Counted from the stretch's first letter, positions 1-8,766 are shown. The stretch: 64,000 nt of DNA from UBA4055 sp964648295 (GCA_964648295.1 CAZYNH010000007.1:62001-126000), one strand, 5' to 3'. The notes: generated by a model not told the origin, from the letters alone. Numbers and translations are program-made.

Positions 1-504
1 TAAGAACATCGCCCTCATTTCATTCGGGACGCCCGGCATGCAGAAGATTTGTTTCCCGTTTATCTTAAAATGCATTCCGGGCGCGGTTCCTTCATCGTTC
101 CTTATATACTCTACTTTATCAGAATCCGGGAATTCGGCCTGTTCTCTGTTGATCTCGTGCGGAATTATACCGCGTTTTGAGAAGATATGAAGTATATGTT
201 CCCAGATGTCAGGCCTGAATTTAAGCTCGAATCCGAAAAGGGAGCATATTGTTTTTTTTGTCAGGTCATCGCTGGTGGGCCCGAGCCCGCCCGTTATCAG
301 AACAACATCGGATTGATCCATTCCTTTCTCAATTTCCGAGACTATGCGGCCGGGTTCGTCTGGGATAACGCTGATCCTTTCCGTCATGATGCCGATGTCA
401 TAAAGCTTTGAAGAAATAAAGGAAGCGTTCGTGTTCGGGGTATGGCCTGACAGGATCTCGTCCCCGATGTTTATCATACTGCATGAAATTTTAGTTTTCC
501 TCAT
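1..504 (-). CDS. cinA: CinA-like competence/damage-inducible protein, N-terminal part (cut by window edge)
   Basis: This minus-strand reading frame is open from an ATG at 504 to the window edge (168 codons). It holds the MoaB/MogA-like molybdopterin-binding fold of CinA: IGDEILSGHTPNTN near the start, then TGGLGPTSDDLT, then NREQAEFP, NDEGTAPGM and MPGVPNEM. In the family this domain is linked to NMN amidohydrolase or ADP-ribose pyrophosphatase activity in nucleotide repair. The C-terminal half lies outside the window, so a fused PncC amidase domain cannot be judged. The ATG directly abuts the stop codon of the upstream amidase gene (505-507), which indicates an operon with it. Confidence 0.93.
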   Translation of the reverse strand, partial: MRKTKISCSMINIGDEILSGHTPNTNASFISSKLYDIGIMTERISVIPDEPGRIVSEIEKGMDQSDVVLITGGLGPTSDDLTKKTICSLFGFELKFRPDIWEHILHIFSKRGIIPHEINREQAEFPDSDKVEYIRNDEGTAPGMHFKINGKQIFCMPGVPNEMRAMFL

Positions 505-2454
505 TTAATACGATCCCTTCCTGTATTCCTCAACGCCCCTGTAAACACCCTCGAAAAAGTCGTTCTGTCCGCTTTCAGATAAAAGATATTCAAGGGTTTT
601 GTTATTAATAATAAATCCGGCTTCGATAAGAGCATGCGGGATGGTCATTCCCGAGAATATAACAAGGTTCTTTGTTTTGATCTTTCTTTTTGCGTTGAAA
701 GGTTTCTTGAGCGAAGCGGGGATGGTCTTTGCCAGGACAGATGAGAGTTTCTTGTGCTGTTCAAGAGCTTTCTCCCTGAGCTTCATCCACTCTTTTCTGT
801 TACCGGCCTGAAAGTTTATGAACTCGGGCATCTGTCCGAGAGAGCTTCTCACTATCATTTCCGCGCCGAAATACCTGTCAGTCTGCCAGAAATTTTTATT
901 TTTTGTTGAAGCCGAATTCAGATGGACAGATAAAAACATGTCCGCATTTCTGTTCTGAGCTATTCGGTTTCTTTCATGCAGGCTCGGATAGTAGTCGCCG
1001 TCCCTTGTCAGGAACACTCTGTACCCTCTCTCCTCAAGATATTTCTTAAGCCCCCTGCAGAGAATAAGGTTCACTTCCTTTTCTGAGTAGCGGTTGCCGT
1101 CAGGATTTCTCAACACGCTCATCGCGCCCGGATCGTCGCCGCCGTGGCCCGGATCAAGAACGATCGTATATTTTACCTCTTCGGCAGAAAATTCGTCAGC
1201 CGCGGTATAAGTCTGTTCAGGAAGATATATATTTACCTTCAGTGAGTGCTTGTCCTTCAGATTATCGCTTTTTTCGAATTCCTCGCCGAACGATCTCTCG
1301 AGAGTAATATCGTAGTTGGACAGCAGATTGATTTTGAACTCAAGTGTGTCGTTTTTGAACTTCCATTCAAGGTTATCAATGCCTGATCCGGGCGGAGCCT
1401 TTGATGATGTTTCGGCGGAAAGGACCTGTTTTCCGGGTATTTTCAGTGTCAGTGTCCTGCCGTCAAAAAGGGGAGGGTTCTCATAATTTATCGAGTCTCT
1501 GGAACTGATATACACAGTGGTAACATCTTTATCGGGAAATATCTTGATGAAATTAATGAACGAACCGTTATTTTCGTTCTGTTTCATCTCAATGGTCATT
1601 TCAACATTCTCAAGCGTATTGACTGCTCTTAGTATCTTTTCCTTAAGGTTTTTATTGTCATCTGATCTTGCCGCCAGCTCACGGTAACCGTCTGTTATCT
1701 TGGGTTTAAGTCTGTTGAGCTGATCCTCTGTCGCGTTGTTCACTATTCCGTCCAGTAGCCTTTTAATTTTTCTGCTGTATTTGAACTCATAGTCGTTCAG
1801 GATAAGGAATATCGCGCTCTCAAGCGATGAATCCAGTCTGTTCAGGGAAATTTCCGCCGAGGACAGCATATAGAACAGATTGAGTTTCTGGTCCTGCGTG
1901 AGTTCGTGTCCGGAAAGAGCCGCCCTTATCCTGTTCCCGGCGCTTTCTGTATCCCCGTTCCTGTAATCGAATTCGATCATTACCAGGTCGAATTTCAGCC
2001 TGTTGGCAGGGATCAGACCGTCCCTGTCCGCCACGAGATATAAATATTCCGCCGCCGAGTTGAGTTTGTTCTGTCTTATCAGGGATGTTAAAAAAATGTA
2101 GTAAAGATCGAATCCGATATTTTCTGTCACCATTGAAAACAGGCCGGGTTCTGTCTTCAGGACGGATCTGATGAATTTTTCAGCAGCGGTGTAATTTTCA
2201 GTCCTGAAATAAACAAGTGAAAGGAGTTTTTTAGGTTCAGGATTTTCAGGATCCTCCGCCACTCGCGCAGCCAGTATTTTCTCCGCGTCATTATACTTTT
2301 TTTGCGCTATTAGGGACATCACATCGCCGGAGTTCTCTTTTACAGATACACGCTTCTGTGAGATCCCTTCCGAGCCGGCAGGAGTGCAGGAGCAAAAAAA
2401 GATCAGAAAGAGCATGACCGAAGCTAAATATATTCTAAAACGGTGAGTTGTCAA
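505..2454 (-). CDS. TPR-containing lipoprotein N-acetylmuramoyl-L-alanine amidase (Amidase_3)
   Basis: This 649-residue protein is probably a lipid-anchored peptidoglycan hydrolase. The N-terminus is a basic and hydrophobic signal ending in FFCSC, so Cys23 is the likely lipidation site. Residues about 40-260 are helical and TPR-like (ALKKYNDAEKIL-type repeats); a middle region of beta character follows. The C-terminal third is an Amidase_3 catalytic domain: DPGHGGDDPG (zinc His), KEVNL (zinc Glu), a VFLTRDGD strand, SVHLNSAS (zinc His) and IEAGFIIN (catalytic Glu). It cleaves the amide between MurNAc and L-Ala, normally during cell separation. The TPR section is unusual for an amidase and may bind a partner. 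cinA follows with no gap. Confidence 0.9.
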   Translation of the reverse strand: MTTHRFRIYLASVMLFLIFFCSCTPAGSEGISQKRVSVKENSGDVMSLIAQKKYNDAEKILAARVAEDPENPEPKKLLSLVYFRTENYTAAEKFIRSVLKTEPGLFSMVTENIGFDLYYIFLTSLIRQNKLNSAAEYLYLVADRDGLIPANRLKFDLVMIEFDYRNGDTESAGNRIRAALSGHELTQDQKLNLFYMLSSAEISLNRLDSSLESAIFLILNDYEFKYSRKIKRLLDGIVNNATEDQLNRLKPKITDGYRELAARSDDNKNLKEKILRAVNTLENVEMTIEMKQNENNGSFINFIKIFPDKDVTTVYISSRDSINYENPPLFDGRTLTLKIPGKQVLSAETSSKAPPGSGIDNLEWKFKNDTLEFKINLLSNYDITLERSFGEEFEKSDNLKDKHSLKVNIYLPEQTYTAADEFSAEEVKYTIVLDPGHGGDDPGAMSVLRNPDGNRYSEKEVNLILCRGLKKYLEERGYRVFLTRDGDYYPSLHERNRIAQNRNADMFLSVHLNSASTKNKNFWQTDRYFGAEMIVRSSLGQMPEFINFQAGNRKEWMKLREKALEQHKKLSSVLAKTIPASLKKPFNAKRKIKTKNLVIFSGMTIPHALIEAGFIINNKTLEYLLSESGQNDFFEGVYRGVEEYRKGSY

Positions 2455-2467
2455 CCCGATCTCCGAA

Positions 2468-2623
2468 TCAGTAGACTATGATATAGTAAATTACATAAAT
2501 CCATGAAAGTAATCCGTGGATGATCGCCCACAGTATGGAAGTGTTGGCGTGCCATGATATAGCTATGGCCAGCGCTGTTCCGAAAGTGATACCCGTTTTT
2601 ACCGTTTCGGTCCTTATTGACAT
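2468..2623 (-). CDS. Small membrane protein of 51 residues, function unknown
   Basis: This short minus-strand gene starts at an ATG at 2623, with a clear GGAGGC ribosome binding site just upstream, and stops at TGA 2470-2468. The protein begins MSIRTETVKTG and then runs into two hydrophobic segments, ITFGTALAIAISW and ILWAIIHGLLSWIYVIYYIIVY, so it should span the membrane. Similar short proteins with an AIIHGLLSWIYVIYY-like end seem familiar from other anaerobes, but I cannot name a family. A longer overlapping frame on the same strand (2451-2687) lacks this ribosome binding site and membrane pattern and is taken as a shadow. The gene lies 14 nt upstream of the amidase gene and is probably cotranscribed with it. 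Confidence 0.75.
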   Translation of the reverse strand: MSIRTETVKTGITFGTALAIAISWHANTSILWAIIHGLLSWIYVIYYIIVY

Positions 2624-2734
2624 TCTGCCTCCCCGGTTTTTTATATAAACCCTTTACCAAGAACGCTTTAAATATATAAAAGATCAAGCTTATTTACAAA
2701 GGCAAATATCACTTTTTTTTACTAAAAATATTAC

Positions 2735-2763
2735 TTGCAAATGCTCATTACTGTAATTAAAAT
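2735..2763 (+). promoter_or_regulatory. Sigma-70-type promoter of the aminotransferase gene
   Basis: TTGCAA at 2735-2740 and TAAAAT at 2758-2763 are separated by 17 nt, 39 nt upstream of the aspC start. The same layout recurs before ppdK, gcvT, lepB, mraZ and tupA in this window, which supports it. Confidence 0.65.
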
Positions 2764-2801
2764 GAACAGAATTAAATGTAACTAAAGTACAGGGTGACGA
2801 A

Positions 2802-3995
2802 ATGAAAAAATTAGCGAACCGTACAACAAAAGTGACCAGGTCAAAAACCTTATCAGTGACCGCGAAGGCTAATGAACTGAAGGCAAAAGGAGAGGACATT
2901 GTGGTTCTCACAGTCGGCGAACCTGATTTCCCGACTCCGGACAACATTAAGAAAGCCGGCATAAAAGCGATAAACGACAATTTTACCAAATATACCGCTG
3001 AAGGCGGAATAATAGAACTGAAACAGGCCGTCGTTAAAAAGTACAAAGACGATTTCGGGGTGAGTATAACACCCAAGAATGTGATATGCTCCAACGGGGC
3101 GAAACATGCGCTGGCGAATGTGATCCTGGCAGTTTGCGAAAAAGGCGACGAAGTGATAATTCCGCAGCCCGCATGGGTTTCCTATCCCGAGCTTGTAAGG
3201 CTGGCCGACGCTAAACCCGTAGACATAAACACTGACGAGAGTACAGGCTTCAAAGTCACTCCGGCGATGCTGAAAGAGAAGATAACAGATAAGACAAAGC
3301 TTATAATACTCTGCTCTCCTTCAAACCCGACAGGATCGATCTATACGGAAAAAGAGCTCAGGGAGATAGGAAGACTCGTAAAGAAACACGACCTTTACAT
3401 GATCTTCGACGAGATCTATGAGAAACTGATCTTCGACACCAAGAAGCACTTCTGCATGCTGAACGTTGATAACATCAAAGACAATATAATCTCCATAAAC
3501 GGGGTTAGCAAGACATACGCGATGACAGGATGGAGGATCGGTTACGCGGTCGCGAACGAGGCGATAACCGATGCGGCCCACAAGATTCAGAGCCACATGA
3601 CATCGAACCCGAATTCAATAGCGCAGAAAGCCGCTGTCGAGGCGATACTGGGAGACCAGGCTGAGATAGAGAGAATGAGAAAGATATTTGAGGAGAGGCG
3701 CGACGCAGGATACAAACTTATTAAGAAAATTCCCCGCACTGTCTGCTACAAACCTGACGGAGCTTTCTATTTCTTCGTTGATTTTTCAGCATATCTCGGT
3801 CTTAAATTCAAAGGTAAAGCAATAAAAACGAACGATGACCTTTGCGATTTCTTTATTTCGGAGCTTAAAGTCGCGGCTATAACAGGTTCAGCATTCGGAA
3901 GCGATAAACATATCAGGTTCTCTTTCGCTACCTCGAACGAAAGGTTCGCGGAAGGAATGAACAGGATAATCAAAGGTCTTAAACTTTTAAAATAA
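2802..3995 (+). CDS. aspC: Pyridoxal-phosphate aspartate aminotransferase (class I, I-gamma type)
   Basis: This 397-residue enzyme transfers amino groups between aspartate and 2-oxoglutarate (possibly also prephenate). It shows the family landmarks in order: the VGEPDFPTPDNI N-terminal strap, NGAKHAL at the cofactor phosphate site, SPSNPTGSIY, the DEIYEKL aspartate that contacts the pyridine nitrogen, and SKTYAMTGWRIGY with the Schiff-base lysine Lys237. The C-terminal IRFSFATS arginine binds the substrate carboxylate. The length is normal for the family. The stop codon overlaps the next start by one base (TAATG), so rlmB is translationally coupled. Exact substrate range cannot be read from sequence. 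Confidence 0.93.
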   Translation: MKKLANRTTKVTRSKTLSVTAKANELKAKGEDIVVLTVGEPDFPTPDNIKKAGIKAINDNFTKYTAEGGIIELKQAVVKKYKDDFGVSITPKNVICSNGAKHALANVILAVCEKGDEVIIPQPAWVSYPELVRLADAKPVDINTDESTGFKVTPAMLKEKITDKTKLIILCSPSNPTGSIYTEKELREIGRLVKKHDLYMIFDEIYEKLIFDTKKHFCMLNVDNIKDNIISINGVSKTYAMTGWRIGYAVANEAITDAAHKIQSHMTSNPNSIAQKAAVEAILGDQAEIERMRKIFEERRDAGYKLIKKIPRTVCYKPDGAFYFFVDFSAYLGLKFKGKAIKTNDDLCDFFISELKVAAITGSAFGSDKHIRFSFATSNERFAEGMNRIIKGLKLLK

Positions 3996-4705
3996 TGTCT
4001 GAGAAGATCACATCAAAGAACGCGGTGATAGAGCTGCTGAATTCGGAACCCTCGCGGATCGAGAAGGTTGTTCTTGACAGGGGGCTCAAAGGTCCCAAGG
4101 CCGATGAGATAATAAGGCTCTGCAAAGAAAATAAGGTGAGGTTCGATTTCTCGCCCGACAGAGGAAGGGGAGAGGGCAGCGGGATCACGGCCTTCGTATC
4201 CGGGTTCCGTTACAGCGTCCTAGAGCAGCTCGACCTTTCAGCCGAGGATACGGTGGTTATCCTTGACGGGATCGAAGACCCGCACAATCTTGGCGCCATA
4301 GCGAGGTCCGCGGCGGCGGCGGGTTGCGGCGTAATGGTGATCCCCGAGCGGAATTCCGCCTCGGTGACCGATGTGGCGGTCAGTTCTTCCGCCGGCAATA
4401 TTTTCAAGCTCAAAGTCTGCCGTGTAAAAAACATCGCTCACGCGATAGATCACCTCAAGGACAACGGGTTCTGGGTGACCGGGACGGACATGAACGGCAC
4501 CCCGCTTTTCGCGGGTTACGATTTTACCGGAAAGTCCGCGATAGTGATCGGCAGCGAGGGAAAAGGCTTAAGGCAGCTTGTTAAGGAGAAATGCGACGAT
4601 ATAGTCAGTATTGAGCTTGAAAACGGCGTTGAATCTTTAAACGCCTCCGTCGCCGCCGCGCTGGTCATGTTCGAAAGGAAAAGGGGTTCTAGTCGTTGCT
4701 CATAA
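3995..4705 (+). CDS. rlmB: 23S rRNA (guanosine-2'-O-)-methyltransferase RlmB, TrmH/SpoU family
   Basis: This 236-residue SpoU-class methylase has an L30e-like substrate-binding N-terminus (residues about 5-85) and a knotted SPOUT domain behind it. The three SpoU motifs are present: motif 1 DGIEDPHNLGAIARSA, motif 2 VIGSEGKGLR and motif 3 VESLNASVAAALVMFE. Enzymes of this type methylate the 2'-O of a guanosine in the peptidyl-transferase region of 23S rRNA. TrmH-family members with other targets look alike, so the exact nucleotide is inferred. The 3' end overlaps the convergent permease gene by 17 nt. Confidence 0.9.
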   Translation: MSEKITSKNAVIELLNSEPSRIEKVVLDRGLKGPKADEIIRLCKENKVRFDFSPDRGRGEGSGITAFVSGFRYSVLEQLDLSAEDTVVILDGIEDPHNLGAIARSAAAAGCGVMVIPERNSASVTDVAVSSSAGNIFKLKVCRVKNIAHAIDHLKDNGFWVTGTDMNGTPLFAGYDFTGKSAIVIGSEGKGLRQLVKEKCDDIVSIELENGVESLNASVAAALVMFERKRGSSRCS

Positions 4706-5948
4706 GGGAAACGATGCTTCCCGTCTTGAGAAAATTTCTGATCTTAAAATAAATATATAAAATGCCCCCGGCGGTCAGTGAGACAGATACGATCAGGAAC
4801 GCGGAGAAATTAAAGTCCGTCTCGATCATTCTCGTTAACGCCGTACCTTCGTTTAGAAGAATGAAAAGCCTTATCATGACGAACGCCGATCCGCCTCCCG
4901 CGATCAGGCCGTAAAAAATGTATTTCGCGTACTGATACAGCCAGATCATAATGATCTCGCCGTCATATGCCCCTATCGCCATCTGGATGCCTATCTCGCG
5001 CTTCAGATAAAGAAGCATGTATCTGATCTGGTTCTGTACGAAAAGGACTATTACAAGAATTATGAACGCCACTGGAAGAAAAAGCAGGTAGTCCAGCCTG
5101 GAAATATATCTGTTTATGGTTCTGAAGATGTCATTTTCGTTCTCCAGTATCCGGTAGCCTTTTTTCTCGATCATGTCGGCGGCTTTTATCATATCGGCGG
5201 ATGTGCCGAAGTATATTTTTACATTCGAAAGCGTTACCGGCGCGTCTATTTTTTCCGCTATCTGCATAAGAATAGCCACCGGAATAGTAAGTCCCAGAAA
5301 ATGAACATCTCTGTCGGTGCCTACTATCGTCACCTTCATTGAATGTGTCTTACCGGTGCCTTCGCTGATCGTGCTCGCTCCGGCAGTAAGGTCGAATTTT
5401 CTGCCCACCAGTATCTTTTCCGTCATTTTTGGGAGGTCGTTAGCCGGCGCGAAACTCGAATTGTAGATATCTAAAAGCTTCGATGATGCTATTGCCCTTA
5501 TCGCATCGGTGTTCTTTTTGCTGTACCAGAGCCCTTTAAAAGGTCTGTCCTCGCCGAAAACGGACAGATCCGTTCCGTACCCGAAGTCGAAAAGCTGTCC
5601 GCTCATGTGGGCCGGCGCGTCGAGATTATATGTCGGGCTTACTTCGGTCACACCGGAAAGCGATCTTAAATAGTCAATATCCTTATCGCTCAGCCTGCCT
5701 TTGCCCAGAATAGAAGGAGTGTTGAACTTGAAAACGCCTATTTCAGTTTCTTTCGGGGCTATTGTAATAAAGGTGTTATTTTCCGAGCTGAATATTTTTT
5801 TTATTGTCGAGTGGAAAGTTGACGAGAAAGAGATTATGAAGAAAAGAAGGAAGAACATCAGGGTGAAAACTATGAATACCTGGAATCTGAAGCGGTTCTT
5901 GTGCCTGAAATAATTCTCGGAGATATTTATAAGGCTCTTTAGTTTCAT
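4689..5948 (-). CDS. FtsX/MacB-like ABC transporter permease
   Basis: This 419-residue inner-membrane protein has the MacB/LolC-like layout. One membrane helix lies at residues about 24-43, followed by a large periplasmic domain (about 45-285) and three C-terminal helices near 290-310, 345-367 and 383-402. The cytoplasmic segment between the first two C-terminal helices, with LKREIGIQMAIGAYDGEI, matches the FtsX-domain coupling motif that contacts an ATPase. No dedicated ATPase of the MacB type is next to it; the adjacent ATPase at 6003 belongs to the tungstate system. The start at 5948 has an AAGGAAGG ribosome binding site. The substrate is unknown. Confidence 0.8.
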   Translation of the reverse strand: MKLKSLINISENYFRHKNRFRFQVFIVFTLMFFLLFFIISFSSTFHSTIKKIFSSENNTFITIAPKETEIGVFKFNTPSILGKGRLSDKDIDYLRSLSGVTEVSPTYNLDAPAHMSGQLFDFGYGTDLSVFGEDRPFKGLWYSKKNTDAIRAIASSKLLDIYNSSFAPANDLPKMTEKILVGRKFDLTAGASTISEGTGKTHSMKVTIVGTDRDVHFLGLTIPVAILMQIAEKIDAPVTLSNVKIYFGTSADMIKAADMIEKKGYRILENENDIFRTINRYISRLDYLLFLPVAFIILVIVLFVQNQIRYMLLYLKREIGIQMAIGAYDGEIIMIWLYQYAKYIFYGLIAGGGSAFVMIRLFILLNEGTALTRMIETDFNFSAFLIVSVSLTAGGILYIYFKIRNFLKTGSIVSLMSND

Positions 5949-6002
5949 TTCCCTTCCTTATACCGTAGGGAAAATAAGAAGTTTTAGGATGAATTGCCAC
6001 AA

Positions 6003-7016
6003 CTAAATAACGGTTTTTACGGCTGTAGCTTTGAAAAGCAGATAAACGGGGCTGTCCTTGCCGAGTTTCATTTCTTCAAGGGAGTTCTTTGTGATCAGGA
6101 CGGTGAAATCCTCTCCGGCTGAAACGGTCAGCTGAAGGGATGCAGGGGTATCTGTTATGGCTTTAACAGTCCCGGGTAGGCAGTTGCGCGCCGATGTGTG
6201 AACTTCGTTAAGGGAAACTATTATCTCGTCCGGGTCAATAGCCAAACTGATCCTGCCGCCAACTTCATGGTCCGATGAAAAATAAAGGCGATCGATCTTT
6301 TCGTTTTTAAACAGATAAAGCTTTTCAGAGCACTTTTCCGCAAAACCGGTAAATACATTTTCCCGCGGTACGGGAAATATTTTTCCGTCCGTAACGGATA
6401 TGATCTCGGGAGAGAGGCGGTATGCTTCCTCCTTGTGGTGCGAACAGAAAATTATAGTCGAGCCTTTTTCCTTATTATACGAGTTCAGTATCGTCGAGAG
6501 CAGCTCCCTTCCCTCCGCATCGAGCCCCGCTGACGGTTCGTCGAGTATGTATACTGGCGTGTCCAGAACCAGATTCCGGGCGAGACGGACGCGCTGGGAT
6601 TCGCCGCCGGAGAGGCCGTGCAGGCTCCTTTTTGCAAGGTGGCCGATCTCGAGCCGCTCAAGAATTTCGTTTACCCGTTTTGTGATGTCGGCAGGCAAAA
6701 CGCCTCTGATCTTGAGCGCATAAGCCGCGTTGTCGAAGACGGTGCCGTGAAAAAGCCTTCCGTTCTGGAGCATGAAACTGATCTTTCTTACGCTTTCAAG
6801 AAGCATCCGCGGGTCGCTGTGATCGATCTTTTTTCCGATAAAGGAGACAGATCCGCTTTCGGGTGCAAGCTGAAGCCCAGCCATCTTCAACAGAGTGGAT
6901 TTCCCTGATCCGTTAGGACCTGTCAGGCAGTAGATCCTGCCCTCATCGAACCTGAGAAGCCCCGAATCGAGGGAGAATGCGCCGAACGATATTTTCGCGT
7001 TATCTAAAAAAAGCAT
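6003..7016 (-). CDS. tupC: Tungstate ABC transporter ATP-binding protein with TOBE domain
   Basis: This 337-residue ATPase powers oxyanion uptake with TupB. Walker A is GPNGSGKST, the signature is LSGGESQRVRL, and Walker B is VYILDEPSAGLD, followed by the switch histidine in CSHHKEEA. After the ATPase core, residues about 270-337 form a TOBE (molybdate/tungstate-binding) domain beginning NCLPGTVKAITDT, which usually senses the ligand and inhibits transport. Its ATG shares one base with the tupB stop codon (TGATG), so the two are translationally coupled. Tungstate rather than molybdate is inferred from the TupA homology. Confidence 0.88.
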   Translation of the reverse strand: MLFLDNAKISFGAFSLDSGLLRFDEGRIYCLTGPNGSGKSTLLKMAGLQLAPESGSVSFIGKKIDHSDPRMLLESVRKISFMLQNGRLFHGTVFDNAAYALKIRGVLPADITKRVNEILERLEIGHLAKRSLHGLSGGESQRVRLARNLVLDTPVYILDEPSAGLDAEGRELLSTILNSYNKEKGSTIIFCSHHKEEAYRLSPEIISVTDGKIFPVPRENVFTGFAEKCSEKLYLFKNEKIDRLYFSSDHEVGGRISLAIDPDEIIVSLNEVHTSARNCLPGTVKAITDTPASLQLTVSAGEDFTVLITKNSLEEMKLGKDSPVYLLFKATAVKTVI

Positions 7017-7717
7017 CAGTCCGCACTCCTGTACAGTCTTGTGAATCTTGCGAAGGCGAAGTTTATCGCGAAAGCTACAGCGAGAAGAACCAGTCCGAGA
7101 GCTATGCTCAGGCCGAACTCACCCTTGCTCGTCTCAAGCGCTATAGCTGTCGTGATCGTTCTGGTGTAATTGCGGATGTTGCCTCCGAGCATCATGGAAA
7201 CGCCGACCTCGGCGAAAACCCTCGAAAATGCCGTTATTACGCAGGCGGCCACTCCGAAACGGGCTTCGGAAACGAATATAAGTATCTTCTGGAATCTGTC
7301 GGCTCCGAGTGACGATGCTGTCTCCCGCACGCTTCTGTCAAGAGATTTTATCGTTGAAACCGTAAGCGAAATGATTACGGGCAGTATCAGAAAGGTCTGG
7401 CCGATAACAACGGCGGTCTGAGTAAACAGAAGGCCGAGACCGCCGAGAGGCCCCCTTCTCGAAAGGATCGAATAGACCATAAGCCCCACTACTACAGTAG
7501 GTACAGACATCAGGCTGTTCGAGACAGTAATAAGGAGCTCCCTGCCCCTGAACTTCTTTAGAACGAGAAAAAAAGCCGCGGGCACCCCGAGAAGAGATGC
7601 CAGCAGTGTCGATAATACACTTAATTTTATTGAAAGAAAAACGATACTCCAGAATTCACTGTCGCTCGATAAAATCAGCCTGAAAGCTTCAGATATGCCA
7701 TCGAAAATGTAACCCAA
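7016..7717 (-). CDS. tupB: Tungstate ABC transporter permease
   Basis: This 233-residue integral membrane protein has about five to six helices and the binding-protein-dependent permease EAA-like loop (ETASSLGADRFQKILIFV), which docks on TupC. The frame opens with a TTG at 7717, two bases after the tupA stop codon. No internal methionine would keep the first helix, and the N-terminal pattern (YIFDGISEAFRLIL) fits TupB/WtpB family starts, so the TTG start is preferred. Translation is probably coupled to tupA. Confidence 0.88.
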   Translation of the reverse strand: MGYIFDGISEAFRLILSSDSEFWSIVFLSIKLSVLSTLLASLLGVPAAFFLVLKKFRGRELLITVSNSLMSVPTVVVGLMVYSILSRRGPLGGLGLLFTQTAVVIGQTFLILPVIISLTVSTIKSLDRSVRETASSLGADRFQKILIFVSEARFGVAACVITAFSRVFAEVGVSMMLGGNIRNYTRTITTAIALETSKGEFGLSIALGLVLLAVAFAINFAFARFTRLYRSAD

Positions 7718-7719
7718 TC

Positions 7720-8556
7720 CTATTTTGCCGTCCTCGGATTCTTAAAGTTCGGGAAATAAAGCTGTTCGCCGTTTATCTTATAATCCGCTATCATCTTCTG
7801 GCCTCTCTCGGAAGTAAAGTATTCTATCAGTTTCATGGTCAGGTCATATTTAACGTGCGGAAATTTTTCGGGATTTACGGCAATTATTCCATAAGGATTC
7901 AATAGCTGATCGTCACCATCCATAAGAAGAACCAGCCTCGTTTTGTCTTTCTGGAAATTATAAGTCGCCCTGTCAACAAGGACATACCCGTTCTTTTCAT
8001 CGGCCATTTTCAAAGTTGCTGCCATTCCCTGACCGGACTCCATATACCATGTGTCTTTTGAACTGACAGGCGAGATATTTATTTTTTTCCAGAATCCTTT
8101 TTCCTTTTTGTGAGTGCCCGATTCATCCCCTCTCGAAACGAAAGGCTGTTTTGTATCAGCTATAAGCTTAAGTACCTCGGTCGCCGATTTAACGCCTCGG
8201 ATCTTTGCCGGATCTTCTTTCGGGCCCATGAACAAGAAATCGTTATACATCACATCCTGGCGGTTCACTCCCCATCCTTCGGCCACGAACTTATCCTCGT
8301 CGGCTCTTGCGTGGACAAGAATTATATCGGCATTTCCGTCTTTAGCCACCTGAATAGCCTTCCCGGTCCCGAGGGAGAGGCAGTGAACTATGCAGTTGTT
8401 CTCCTTCTCGAACGGCTTCAGAATATAATCCAGCAGTCCCGTCTCGTAGGTGCTCGTTGTAGTCGAGAGTGTTAATTTTACCGGATCGGGTTTTTCCTGA
8501 GCTGTAACGGACACAATCATCACAAGTCCGAGTATCAGCGACATCATTTTTTTCAT
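7720..8556 (-). CDS. tupA: Tungstate ABC transporter substrate-binding protein
   Basis: This periplasmic binding protein (278 residues from the ATG at 8556) has a signal peptide ending near VSVTAQ. The mature start carries the TupA oxyanion motif STTTSTYETGLLD, followed by SLGTGKAI, DIILVHARADE and SRGDESGTHKKE, all characteristic of TupA. In the family these residues bind tungstate with very high selectivity over molybdate. A GTG further upstream is in frame, but the AAGGAG ribosome binding site lies at about 8563-8568, which points to the ATG at 8556. Tungsten uptake usually serves aldehyde:ferredoxin oxidoreductases or formate dehydrogenases, encoded elsewhere. Confidence 0.92.
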   Translation of the reverse strand: MKKMMSLILGLVMIVSVTAQEKPDPVKLTLSTTTSTYETGLLDYILKPFEKENNCIVHCLSLGTGKAIQVAKDGNADIILVHARADEDKFVAEGWGVNRQDVMYNDFLFMGPKEDPAKIRGVKSATEVLKLIADTKQPFVSRGDESGTHKKEKGFWKKINISPVSSKDTWYMESGQGMAATLKMADEKNGYVLVDRATYNFQKDKTRLVLLMDGDDQLLNPYGIIAVNPEKFPHVKYDLTMKLIEYFTSERGQKMIADYKINGEQLYFPNFKNPRTAK

Positions 8557-8619
8557 TTGTTTCTCCTTCACATTTAGTTATTAACTATATGCGAATGGAA
8601 TGAGTATTCATCTGCTGAA

Positions 8620-8735
8620 ATTTTCTCCTTTCCAAACGCGGGAGGCTGAGCTCTTTCGGGCGCAACCCTTCGGTTCCGTTCCATAGGTCTGCGCCTTTAG
8701 GAATAGGAACTCGGAGCGGTAACTTTTTACCGGGG
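8620..8735 (-). ncRNA. Probable Mo/W-cofactor (Moco/Tuco) riboswitch in the tupA leader
   Basis: The 5' leader of tupA carries conserved-looking blocks in the order CTCCGAG, GGAACGGAACC, GAAGGGTTGCGCCCGAAAG, GCCTCCCGCG and GGAAAGGAG. The first CTCC can pair with the last GGAG to close the element. These blocks resemble the Moco RNA motif as I remember it. A short hairpin GGTAA-AAAG-TTACC sits at the 5' end. The element starts a few bases after the predicted transcription start and ends about 60 nt before the tupA ATG, so it could control translation. The gene it precedes, tungstate uptake, is a known target class for this riboswitch. No covariance model was run. Confidence 0.6.
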
Positions 8736-8737
8736 TA

Positions 8738-8766
8738 AATTTAAGACAACAAGGCCTCTAAGTCAA
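8738..8766 (-). promoter_or_regulatory. Sigma-70-type promoter of the tupABC operon
   Basis: On the minus strand TTGACT (8766-8761) and TAAATT (8743-8738) are separated by exactly 17 nt. The predicted start near 8731 lies at the first base of the probable riboswitch. The -35 box begins immediately downstream of the sigma-factor terminator. Confidence 0.75.

Noticed and set aside
2451..2687. 78-codon minus-strand frame overlapping the amidase start
   Set aside because: It has no ribosome binding site and no protein-like pattern. The frame inside it at 2468-2623 has both a GGAGGC site and membrane helices.
4210..4584. Several open frames overlapping rlmB on both strands
   Set aside because: They are shadows of a GC-rich gene with clear SpoU motifs in frame with the ATG at 3995.
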